From Theropithecus gelada (lineage: Eukaryota > Chordata > Mammalia > Primates > Cercopithecidae): DNA of 64,000 nt. The stretch is from NCBI RefSeq assembly GCF_003255815.1, contig NC_037669.1, positions 129,991,215 through 130,055,214 of the forward strand, in the 5' to 3' direction. The notes below the pieces were generated by a model that saw nothing but the letters and a program-made list of their open reading frames with translations, did no database searches and was not told the origin of the DNA. Every line of letters begins with the position of its first letter. Within the stretch, counting starts at the first letter, position 1. Both the position numbers and the translations under genes were made by a program. Positions 13,456 through 23,650 of the stretch are shown here, in pieces.

Positions 13456-14724
13456 TACAAAAATATTGAGGACCCAAAGTATAGTCCTTCCTAAAATGAA
13501 GTTTTAGGCACCTATAAAAGGTATTTTCATGACAGGAGTTATTCCTAGCAATCCTCAAATCTCATCTTTACACAACTATTTTCTCTGGTGAATTATAACG
13601 CTGGGACTGTCAAAGATTTTGATGATAAATAAATCACATTACAACCATCTCTTGCTCCAAGGTTAGCACAGGATCAACCTATTTTATTTAATCCATTCTT
13701 AAACCTTTATAATTGAATCCATTTTAAAATTTCTGCAAATTTCCTAACTACATATAAAAGCAACTTTCTCCCAGATTATTTTCGGTTATATTATATACAG
13801 CATTCTAATCTTGTCCCTTATTATCTGTACATTTTCACTTAGCCAAAAGAGATATAAAAATTTGCTTTTATTTCCATTAAACTATATTTTCTTGGAAATG
13901 TTTCCAAAAATATTACAGTAAGAAAGTATTTTATAATGTTGATGCAAGAGTTAGTAACATTTATTTGGAAAAAAAAAATGCCCCAAATTGACTCCATATG
14001 ATCAATCTCAGTGATTAGTATATGCTACTGGCCCCAGAAGATCTAACACATGAATAATAGAAACAATTTTGTAATCTATCTCAATTTGCCTTTTGAAAAG
14101 GTTAATAGATTTGCTTCTATGAATTCACTTTTGACACCTTTGTTTTTGTGATGTGCATCTAGTAAATTGTGAGGTCTACTCTTGTGCATTTGAATCTGGT
14201 GAGAAGAACAACAAATACAATACTCCCTTATTTTATCTACCACCTTATATAAAACTGTTCCTAACACCAAATTCACTGAAAAAATCCATATGAAAGACAC
14301 ATTAAGGTATAATTTTGAAAATTTACCAAAAGAATAATACATTTTAATATTCTAATTTATAGTTACAATAGACAATTTTAGGTATTTTTATTGAGTAACT
14401 CAGCATAGAAAAATATTTTTAAAATACATAAGAATCAAGTTGTGTGGACATTACAATGTTTCTTATTTTTGAAAATTGACCACTTTGTTTTAGTTTGTGA
14501 GCTCCTCAATAGAACAAGCTATTGTTAACTTCAAAGTTTTATCTCTAGGAAGCTACATGAGCTATCTCAAACAACAGACCTAACTTCCATGCATGACAGG
14601 TACCCATGTAAATTAATACATAAAGTTAACAATAGTATTATTATTACATAACAATAATAATAAGAAAAATTTTGTTAGTATTAAGATCAATGGAAGTAAC
14701 CAGGTAGGAATGTCATCAAAATGT
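13456..14724. other. No recognised feature
   Basis: AT-rich unique-looking sequence. The antisense 88-codon frame at 14076-14342 shows no domain. Confidence 0.45.
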
Positions 14725-16290
14725 CAGAATAGACAGTATCCTTCTTACATCCACCAAACAAGACTTGCACCCATCCACAGTCAAGTCTCTGCAAGAGCCT
14801 CAGGATTTAAGTAGAAGTTTTTGAAATCTCAGTGGAGCCCGGAACTTAGGAAGGTCATTTTGAGAGTGCAGACAACCAGGCTGATCCATGAAGCTTGCTC
14901 CCAGGTTCAAGCCCAGAAATGGCCCAGTTCTCCAAGGGGGTTTGCTATAACTCCATTTGGTCTTGAGACTGCAATCAAAGCCATCTGTCAAGGGGTGCAA
15001 AAGGAATCATGCACACTAGTGCCTTGGAGGAAAGGCTCATCTGTTCACTGACATTAGTCTCAGCAGTGAACCTGAAGCTTGCCCTGGGATTTAGATCTAG
15101 CTCCCCTCAGCTGAGGTGTAAGCTCAGAGCTGCTCATGCAAGGACACAGAGGAAGCCTCACTTGTATCTTACAGGCCAGGAATCAGAGCCTCCCTGAAGG
15201 GATCTCCTACCTCTGTCCCATAGCAGATTCCATGGGGACCCAGTCTCCTCTCTGGTCCCTTCTACTGAAGACAGGGAACTATCCTGTCTGCCCACGAACT
15301 TGCTGAGAGATGCTATCTCCTCTGAACCAACAAGACTGGGTTTCCCACCCTCTGTCCCACAGCAGATCCTTTGGGTGACTAGCCTCAGCTGCAGTCGATC
15401 CTGATGCAGCTGAGGAACTAACCCATCTGGGTAGGGTTCTCCTGGGAGACATGTGCTACTCTGAACCAATGAGACCAGGCTCTCCAGACTCCATTCCCCA
15501 GCCTCAGTTCCAGCCCCTACTATTGCAGTCAGAGAACTATCCCATCCATGCTGAGACCTCTGGGAGGTACATACTTCTATAAGCCAAGAAGATAGGCTCT
15601 CCAGCCTCTATCCCACAGCAGATGCTGAGAAGACCCAGTCTCAGCTTTGGCACCTCCCACTACAATCAGGGATTATACTCTCTGTGTAGAAACTTGCTGG
15701 AAGGTATGCATCCTTTTGAGCTAGTGAGACTGGGCTCTCTAGCCTCTGCTCCACAGCAGATCCAGAGGGGGCCAGATCTCAACTCTGGCACCTCCCAGTG
15801 CACTCTGGGAACTTTCCCATCTGTGCTAAGACCTGCTGGGAGATGCATGCCTATCTGAGTCAATGAGATGGACATTCCAGCATCTGTCCTATAGCAGATT
15901 CCAAGGGGGTCCAGTTTCTGTTCCAGCTCCTCCTGCTGCAATCAATGAACTATCTTATCTGTGCAGAAAATTGTTGGACAATGCACATATCTCTGAGCTG
16001 TAACTAGGCTCTCTGACCTATGTGTAACAGCAGATCCTCAGGTGACCTGTCACATCTCTAGCCCCTCCTGTTGTAGTTGAGAAACTACCCACTTGTTCAG
16101 GGACCTGCTGGATGATGCACATTGAGGGAGCTGCTGAGAGGAAGAATCATCGGGTAACTGGGACAGTATTCTGGACTCAAGTCTCTGAGAAGCATTCTCA
16201 TAAAGCCCCAGTAGCCTGCCTGGGACATCCCCAGGTACATTTGGGCCAGAAAGCCACATCAACCTTAGCATCCTCATGAGACTGTAAAAA
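14725..16290 (+). mobile_element. Probable 5' region of an old L1 with an internal tandem array
   Basis: The start 'aaaatgtcagaatagacagt' with 'acttgcacccatccacagtc' resembles the 5'UTR opening of older primate/mammalian L1s ('gatggcagaatagac...'). The block is clearly GC-richer than its flanks. It includes a tandem array at 15212-16130 and runs directly into sense L1 ORF2 at about 16291. Orientation and position therefore fit an L1 5'UTR whose ORF1 and early ORF2 were deleted. The alternative is an unrelated satellite-bearing segment beside an L1. Frames of 76-103 codons here, on both strands, come from the repeats. Confidence 0.5.
15212..16130 (+). repeat. Tandem array, about seven ~138-bp units
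   Basis: Each unit starts with a form of 'cctctgtcccacagcagatc' and continues through 'cccagtctcagctctgg', 'gggaactatcccatctgtg', 'gacctgctgggagatgcat' and 'gagactgggctctccag'. Unit starts fall near 15212, 15349, 15488, 15605, 15742, 15879 and 16017. The third unit is shortened to about 117 bp. Units are diverged from each other (roughly a quarter of positions by eye), so the array is old. Spacing is direct and gap-free. Confidence 0.85.
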
Positions 16291-16620
16291 TGCATGGAAA
16301 TTAAATAACATGCTCCTAAATGAACAATGGACCAATGAAGATATTAGGAAGAAAATTAAAACATTCTTTAATGGAAATAAAAGCAATGAATTCAGAACAC
16401 ATGGAATACAGCAAAAGCAGTGCTAAGAGGGAAGTTTATAGCAAATGCCTACCTCAAAAAAAGAGAAAGACTAAAAATAACCTAATAATGCAACTCATGG
16501 TAATAGAAAAGCAAGAATAAACCAAGCCCGAAATCAGTAGAAGAAAATAAATAATAAAAATCAGAACATAAATAAATGAAATTGAGACAAAAATAAAAAA
16601 TACCCAAAAAATAAAAAGGG

Positions 16621-16632
16621 TTTTTTTTTTTT

Positions 16633-16700
<68 letters not shown>
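16621..16700 (+). repeat. Compound microsatellite T17-(GT)n-(GA)n
   Basis: An uninterrupted run of T (16621-16637), GT (16638-16676) and GA (16677-16700) that replaces the poly-A tail of the antisense Alu. Likely length-variable. Confidence 0.97.
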
Positions 16701-16706
<6 letters not shown>

Positions 16707-16970
16707 TCTCACTCTGTTGCCCAGATTGGAGTGCAAAGTCCCAATATCAGCTCACTGTAACCTCTGACTCCCAGGTTCAAGCAATTCTCCTGCCTCAACC
16801 TCCTGAGTAGCTGGGACTATAGGTACACCACCACATCAGCTAATTTTTGTACTTTAGAGACAGGGTTTCACCATTAGACCAGGTTTGTCTCAAACTCCTG
16901 ACTTCAAGTGATCCTCCTGCCTTGACCTCCCAAAGTGCTGAGATTTCAGGCATGAGCCACCATGACTTGG
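16621..16970 (-). mobile_element. Alu (S/J-type), antisense, with expanded tail
   Basis: Antisense Alu text from 'gatggagtctcactctgttg' (about 16701) to 'gccaccatgacttgg'. The tail, read from the left, has become T17, then (GT)20, then (GA)12. Some internal bases are lost, for example in 'ttgtactttagagacag'. Confidence 0.92.
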
Positions 16971-18842
16971 CAGTTATTTTTTAAAAGGTAAAAAAAATTG
17001 ATGAACAAACTGATAAAATCAACTAAGAAAAATAAGACCCAAATAAAATCAGTGAAAAAAAAGAAACATTACAACTGATATAGAAATAGAAAGGGATCAT
17101 TTGGTATTTTTGTAGAGACTAATATGAGCAACCATATGCCAAGAAATTGGAAAACCTAGAATAAATAGATAAATTCCTGGACACATACAGCCTACCAAGA
17201 TTGAATCTTAAATAAATAGAAAATCTAAATAGATCAATAATAAGCAAGGACATCAAAGCTGTAATTTTAAAAATCTGTCAAATAAAAGCCCAGGACCAAA
17301 TGTCTTCACTGCTGAATTTTATTAAACATTTAAAGAAGAAATAATACCAATTCTACTCAAACAATTTCAAAAAATTAAATAGGAGAATATAATTCCAATC
17401 TCATTATACAAGGTCAGCACTATCCTGGTATCAAAAGCAAATAAGGACACAACAAAGAAAGAAAACTACAGTCCAATAACCCTGATGAACATAGATGCAA
17501 AGTTACTCAACACATTACTAGCAAACTGAATTCAACAATACATTAAAAAATCATTCATTATAATCAAGTAAGATTCATCTCAGGGATGTAAAAATGGTTC
17601 AATATATTAAGTCAATAATTGTGACAGATCAACAGAATTGAGGATAAAGCCATATGATCATTTCAATAGAGGCTAAAAAAGCATTCAATAGAATTTAACA
17701 TCCCATCATGATGAAAACTCTCAAAAATTTGGGTATAGAAAAAACATATCTTAACACAGTAATGGCTATATGTGACAAAACCACGACTAATATCATACTA
17801 AGCAGGAAAAAATTAAAAGATTTTTCACTAAGCTCTGGAGCAAAATCAGGATTCTCATTTTCACCACTTCTATTTAACATAGTTCTAGAAGTCCTACTGA
17901 GAGAAATTAGATGAAAAAAAAATAGAAGATATCCACACTGGAAAGGAGGAAGTCCAAGTATCCTTATTTGTAGATGTCATGATCTTATATTTAGAATAAA
18001 CTGGATTTCACCACAAAATTCTTAGAACCAGAAAATGAATTTAGTAAAGTAGCAGGATACAAAATCAACATACAAAAATTACTCATGTTTCTATAAACTA
18101 ACAGTGATCAATATTAAAAGAAGTCAAGAAAGAAATACCATTTATAATAGCTACAAAAAAACTGGCATAAATTTAACCAAAGAAGTGAAAATCTCCACAA
18201 GAAAAACTGAGACACTAATGAAAAAAATTCAGAGAGACAAATATTCCACAAATATTCCACAAAGCTGTAGTAACTAAAGCAGCATGGTACTGACATAAAA
18301 AGAGACATTTTAATCAATGGAACAGAATAGAGAATCCAGCAATAAATCCACACTTGTTCCTAACTCATTGTATTGTATGTTCTTAGTGCAGGAAAAGACA
18401 GATTCTTTATAAAATGATGCTGCAAAAACTGGGTATCCACAGGCAAAATAATAAAATTGGATCCTCGTCTCTGACTATACACAAAAATCAACCAAAAAAA
18501 CTTAAAGATGTAAATTTAACACCTAAAACTGTGAAACTACTGAAAGAAAACATTGGAGAAATGCTACAGGACATTGGTCTTGGCAACAATTTTGGGAGTA
18601 AGACCTCAGAAGCACAGTCAATAAAAGCAAAAATAAACAGATGGAATTTATAAGGTAAAAAGCTCCTGCACAGGAAACATTCAACAGAACATAAAGACAG
18701 ACTACCGAATGGAAGAAAATATTTTCAAACTATCCATCTAACCAGGGATTAGTAACCAGAATATATAAATAATACAAACTACTCAATAGGAAGAAAAATA
18801 ATCTAATGACAAAACAATCATGAAGGACCTGAATAGACATTT

Positions 18843-19924
18843 TGATGGCTGCAGTGGTCCATCTGGAGTGGCCTCTGTGAAGACACTGGCTGCAGCAGGG
18901 TAGGCACTACAGTGGCAACATGCTCCATGTTGCTGACAGAAACTGGAATCAGGCAGGAGCCCCACCTACTTCTGAGTTGTGGGATGGGAGTCCTGACTTC
19001 CTGGGCATAGCTGCAGCCACCTAGCTATGGCTGTGGACCTGGGCATCTCTGTGATCTCAGGGGCCTAGGAAGCTCCCTATCCCCATAGGCTTGGAGATGC
19101 CTGCTTCTGCTGCCTGGCCCCTTCTTGCTCCCAGTGTCTGCTCCAATTCTGGAGGACAATTGAGGATGAGCCTCAGTGCTGTTGTGACCTGGCTGGGTGT
19201 GTGAATGCTCAGGGCAGCACTGACACGCCAGACCCCTGCCATCTCAGAACCTTCTGGACTTCGCACACCAATGAGCAAGGGAGGGAAGCCGAGTGGGGAC
19301 TAAAGGCAGCTCAGTATGGGCCTGCAGGTGCACTCAGCACAAGCAGCCTGGGTGCCATGGGCACCATGGATGGCAAGTTGATAATGGCAAGAGACAGACA
19401 GGCTCCTGGGCATATAGGGGCATGTCCCTAATGATGCCTCACCACCAAGCCAGGGACAACCTGAACCATGGGGCTGGGCTATCAGTTCCTGGTGGAGTCT
19501 GTGGCCCGGAGTGAGAACTTATGGTGCTTTTTCCAGGGCTGCCCATGGCTGCCCAGGGACAAATGAATATGTACTTTATCCCTTCTGAAACCCATAAAAT
19601 CCTTGGACTCAGCCAGACTTGGGCAGACATCAGGATTACTGGCCTGTGAATAGGAGCTACCTACTCTAGGTCTCCTCTCTGCTGAGGGCTGCAGATGTCA
19701 GGACAACCTGCCTGTGAATAGAAGCTACTGACCTAGGGCCTCCTGAGAGCTATACTGCTGATCAATAAAGCACCTCTTCATCTTACCCTCCAGTTGTCCA
19801 CATACTTCATTCTTGCTAGATGTGAGACAATGACTTGGGACCTGCCAAATGGCAGAACTAAAAGAGCTGTAACACAAAAAGACTGAAACACACCCACCCA
19901 CTGGCCACATTGTGCCCAATCAAC
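18843..19924 (+). mobile_element. Class I ERV 5' LTR, copy A (3' end missing)
   Basis: Begins TGATGGCTGCAG at the L1 break and follows the 3' LTR at 26539 almost block for block. It has a TATA-like cataaaa at 19593-19599 and an AATAAA signal at 19764-19769. A 68-bp unit (19624-19691) is repeated at 19692-19758; the 3' LTR has only one copy. It stops inside the U5-side sequence, where L1 sequence starts again. The layout resembles the HUERS-P/LTR8 group, but I hold that name loosely. Confidence 0.8.
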
Positions 19925-20014
19925 AGTAACCAGAATATAAGTAACTCAAACAACTCAATAGGAAAAAAATAGTAATCTTAGGACAAAAAATGATGAAGCA
20001 TCTGAATAGACGTT
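19925..20014 (+). repeat. Second copy of the L1 flank that precedes the LTR
   Basis: 'agtaaccagaatata' to 'ctgaatagacgtttt' repeats 18750-18842 with roughly 15-20% mismatch by eye. It is again followed directly by LTR start sequence. This shows that the L1-LTR junction itself is present twice. Confidence 0.88.
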
Positions 20015-20443
20015 TTGATTGCAGCAGCAGCCCATCCGGAGTGACCACTGCCAAGACACAGGCTGCAGTGGGGAAAGCACTGCAGGAACAACATGCTCCA
20101 TGGAGCTGGCCAGAATAGGACTACTGACTTAGGGTCTCCTGAGAGCTGCACTGTTACTCAACAGCAAGCAGTGAGAAGGAGAGAAGAGCCGCAGCCCTTT
20201 GGGGACTGCAGACCTAAGGGCTTTCTGAGCCAGGACAATGAAGTCCTCATGGAGGCTCTGCAGTTTCTGGCATCTCCCAGTTTCCAGGCACCAACTTGTT
20301 CCCTAGAGCCCACAGTAGAAGCCGCTTGTGGTATGCCTGGTCAAGCTGCAGCCTCACACAGAGCTGGTGCCTGTACTAGTGCCTAGTACTGCCCACCCTG
20401 TTGCAGCAGCTGGTGTTCCTGGCTGTGCGCAGTGGTTGGACCC
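20015..20443 (+). mobile_element. Class I ERV 5' LTR, copy B (internally deleted)
   Basis: Starts 'tgattgcagcagcagccc', matching the LTR start, and runs to about 20110. It then jumps about 700 bp ahead to 'gggtctcctgagagctgc' and jumps again into the 'gagaagagccgcagcccttt' part. The last block to 'agtactgcccaccct' (~20400) matches the end of the 3' LTR. The exact LTR end is unclear. A weak primer-binding-site candidate 'tgttggctctctcacacat' lies near 20446-20464. Confidence 0.7.
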
Positions 20444-21830
20444 TGTGTTGGCTCTCTCACACATCCCTCGTTGCACTGTTGGCAGGTATGGGATCCGGGC
20501 TAGTAGCATGAACTGGGAACAGTTTGCCAGGCTGAGTGGGTACAATGAGTCCCGTGAGCCCAAGCAAAACATAGGTGAAGGCACCACCAGCCACAGTGGC
20601 TTCTAGCTGGAAGAGCAACAGCCCAGGGATCCTGTGAGTTTTTATGGGTTCATCTGGTATCTGCAAAAGTGTGAGTAAAAGCGGACTTGCTGCTTTCTGT
20701 TCTTTTTTCAAAGTCCCTAAACTCCACAATAGCCAGAATGAAAGAGAAACATGGGCCTCTGTCATCCAGTTAAAGGTGACTAGAGTGGCTGCTGGACTTA
20801 AGACACAGAGGGCAGGTTTGCTGGTGAGGACAATGAAATCTTCCATCACACTCGGGTATTGGGAATGTTGGCTTTGTTCCAATTCAGTTTTCTTTCATGG
20901 AGGTCTAACCATCATGTGAGATCAGAAGGAGCTCCTGGGGCAACCGAGGGTGTCTGGCCAAGGCTACACCTCAGTGTTATGTAAAGGCCCTTCAACTAAC
21001 TGCAGACCCTGACCACAATAGAACACCCAGTCTTTCCAATCACTCTTTATTTATTTCTTCCAAGGCCTCCATTTTCTATCCTTTTCTTTACGTACAATGT
21101 TAAGGGTGTCATTGGAGGTCACAGAAATAATATTACTGGGTGAAATAAGCATTTGGCTTAGTCATCAGGAGCGTAAATCAGAACAATGTGGTGTCTGCCT
21201 ATTCTTAGAAGCAAGGAGGATGTAACAATTCAGAGTTTTCTTTCCCCTTGAAGGAACCCATTTGCACTGGGCAAGAGGCTTTTCCCCTCAGGATCCTTCC
21301 CCTTTCCTGCACTTTAGTAGTTTCGTTCTCTTTCACCTTCCATGTCAAGAGTCAATAAAGTCCTGTAAATACAGAGAGCTTTTCTATTGATTTTTTTTCC
21401 TCTTGGGGGACACCTTGATAGGTCAGGTCCTGAATTCCAGGGACTCCCTTTCTCTCTCTTGTTTGAGGAGGACCTGGTCTTACAGCTTCACCTGCTTATG
21501 ACAGGGAAGCAACAGAGGGGCTGCCCCACTGATTGCTGGCTGCAATTTGGTGAGGGTCATCTTGGATTTAATTTAATGATTTCAAACACCTTCCTGAGGC
21601 AATTACACACTTCAGGTTGAAGCCCTGGAAAGGAAAACTAGACCCAAGGGACTCAGGTAGGTGAGTGCAAATATGTATGCCAGCTATGCCACCCTGCTTC
21701 ATGGGTGAAAGTCACACTTGCCCCCATGGTTGGCACCTGCAAAGGTCATCAGGATTCAGGGATATAAGGTCAGAAGGAGGAACTGGATGCTTTTTTTCTC
21801 CCTCATGTACCTCAGAAAGAGAAAGAGCAA
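20444..21830 (+). mobile_element. ERV leader / pre-gag region, non-coding
   Basis: Untranslated provirus leader between the LTR and the first gag-like text. It holds 'gatccgggctagtagcatg' and a stretch with 'gtgaaggcaccaccagccac', then unremarkable sequence. Frames here, including a 141-codon antisense one at 20457-20882, cross the LTR edge in the wrong direction and match no retroviral product. Confidence 0.6.
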
Positions 21831-22464
21831 AGGGATGCTTTTTCCCTCTTTCCAGATTGTTAACCAAACATCTTCAGCTTGCACTCCTCTTGACTGTATC
21901 CTGAAACACTGGGACCACTTAAAGCCTCAGACTCTGGAGAGAGAAAAATCAAACAAACAAACAAACAAAAATGCTTTTTTCTTCCTCTGGCCTCTATTCC
22001 ATATGGGTAACCAATCATCCTCAGTCTGCACTCCTCTAGAGTGTAGCCTGAATCCCTGGCACTCCTTTGACCCTGAGACTCTGGAGAAATCATACCTCAT
22101 ATTTCTTTGCACATTATATCCTGATTCAATCAAGGTACAACTAATCCTAAAGGATAAATTTATCACTCAGGCATGGTAAATTTACTACTCCTACATCAAG
22201 AGAAAGTTGCAAAAACAGGCTTTAGGACCAGACAGTACTTTAGAGAATCTCCTGAATGTGGCCACATCAGCCTTTTACAATAGGGATCCAGAGGAAGTCC
22301 AAAAAAGAGAAAAGGAACACAAGAAAAAGGCAGAGGCTCAAATAGCTGTCTTGCAGGCTCACAAACACCAGAGTTCCCAAGATGCACATATTCACTGCTA
22401 CAAAAGTGGCAAGACAGGGCACTTCAGGAAGGACTGCCCAGGTAACATGAAGAAGCCACCTTGA
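21831..22464 (+). pseudogene. ERV gag remnant: matrix start (doubled), capsid C-end and nucleocapsid
   Basis: Gag is the structural precursor. A likely start codon at 22003 opens with MGN, a myristoylation-type start, and a matrix-like stretch 'TPLECSLNPWHSFDPETL' runs to a stop at 22177. A diverged copy of the same stretch lies 147 bases upstream (about 21861-21940) without the start codon. Beyond 22190 the text jumps to the C-terminal capsid part ('LENLLNVATSAFYNRDPEE') and a single zinc knuckle at about 22396-22437, so most of capsid and the p12-like region are gone. The knuckle has Ser where the second Cys should be. It cannot make a working Gag. Confidence 0.82.
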
Positions 22465-22599
22465 CCCTATCCAATTTGTAATGGGGACTGTCCAGGAGAC
22501 ACAGGTCACTGGGTCCATCTGGGTCCAGAGCCAGTCCCCCGCAAATGGCCCAGAAGGACTGATAGGTCCTGAGGCTCCTCTTCCTGGCTCCAGTGGTCC

Positions 22600-22944
22600 A
22601 GACAACCATTAACATCCAGGAGCCCTAGGTGATTCTGAAAGTCAAAGCGAGTAAAGTGAATCTCCTCCTGGACACTGGAGTGGGCCTTTCTGTTCTCCTT
22701 TCCAATCAGGGACTCCCTTCTTTCTTAGCATAACCATGAGAGGCATCTCAGGAGAGCTTTTAACCCAATATTTTTTCCAACCCCTTAGTTGTAGCTGGGG
22801 AGACCTCTTGTTTACTCATGTCTTTTTAATCATGCCTAAAATCCCAACTCCTCTGTTGGGCAGTGATATCTTGATTTGTATCAAAACTAACATCCTTATC
22901 GTTTCAGGATACTCTTTCTCTCCCCCTAGTGGAGACTGATATTA
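22600..22944 (+). pseudogene. ERV protease remnant
   Basis: Aspartic protease that would cut the Gag-Pol precursor. 'LLLDTG' with the catalytic DTG lies at 22662-22679, followed by the 'GLSVLLS' strand. The flap and C-terminal part can be followed to about 22900 ('PTPLLGSDIL'). Stops and frame changes before and after the active site disable it. Position between nucleocapsid and RT is normal for this class. Confidence 0.75.
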
Positions 22945-23650
22945 ACTCAGAAGTTTGGGCAACTCAAGGGAAAATTGAACCACAACCACCGCACTGAATC
23001 CACTTTAAGGATCCTACCTCCTTCCTTAACCAGAGACACTATCACGTAAAACCAGAAGTTAGGAAAAGACTAGAAGCCATCACTGATAACCTGAGGATAC
23101 AAGTCTTCCTCACACCCTGCAGCAGCCCTTGAAATACCCTGATATTGGGGGTACAAAATCCCAATGGGGAATGAAGACTGGTCCAGGACCTCCACCTCAT
23201 TAACGAGGTTGTGGTCACAATTCATCTGGTGGTTTCCAATCCCTATACCCTGCTAATTCGAGTACCTGAGGGAACTAAGTGTTTCACAATCCTGGACCTA
23301 AATGATGCCTTTTCCTGCATACCATTGTGCCCTGACTCCCAGTATTTGTTTGCGTTCAGGAATCCCTCCAACCAGACCAGTCAGCTAAACTGGATGATGG
23401 TACCTCAGGGATTTTGAGACAGCGCCCACTTGTTTGGGCAGGTGTTGTTAAAAGATCTCTTTGCATTCCTTTATCTTCAGGTTAAAGTTTTACTATATGT
23501 AAATGACATTCTCCTTAGTGCCCCAACTGAGGAAATCTTTCTGGAGAAAAGTACAGCTCTTCTTAATTTTCTGTCTAACAGAGGATATAAGGTCTTAAAA
23601 TCTAAGGCTCAGCTCTGTCAGACTTCAGTGAACTAACTATGTCTGGTCTT
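22945..23650 (+). pseudogene. ERV reverse transcriptase remnant, catalytic box altered
   Basis: RT palm and fingers of a gammaretrovirus-like pol. 'ILDLNDAFSCIPLCPDSQ' at about 23290-23343 keeps the first catalytic Asp. 'QLNWMMVPQGF' precedes an in-frame TGA at 23415-23417. The catalytic box at 23496-23507 reads YVND, so one of the paired aspartates is Asn. The next text, 'ILLSAPTEE', is typical of the family. The broken frame and the changed box each rule out activity. Confidence 0.88.

Larger units (their letters stand above)
16291..18842 (+). mobile_element. L1 ORF2 fragment, sense, non-functional, split by Alu
   Basis: ORF2 text from upstream of the reverse transcriptase domain to near the ORF2 end, with the Alu at 16621-16970 inside. 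Recognisable pieces include the RT finger/palm region (17708-17914, with 'SPLLFNIVLEVLLREIR') and the later C-terminal part (18414-18653). The catalytic FADD-type box reads FVDV at about 17964-17975. In-frame stops and shifts occur throughout. A 12-bp 'aaatattccac' unit is doubled at about 18240-18263. The element is cut by the endogenous retroviral LTR at 18843. Confidence 0.88.

Noticed and set aside
15158..15469. 103-codon antisense frame and neighbouring frames at 14800-16295
   Set aside because: They arise from the ~138-bp tandem array and its GC-richer flank. Both strands stay open in parallel, which points to composition and not coding.
15212..16130. Possible CRISPR-like array
   Set aside because: Units are ~138 bp, contiguous and diverged, with no repeat/spacer alternation, and the genome is a primate one.
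20457..20882. 141-codon antisense open frame, the longest in the right orientation for a small gene
   Set aside because: It lies antisense across the ERV LTR end and leader, has no domain and no family-like composition, and the sense strand is plainly proviral.
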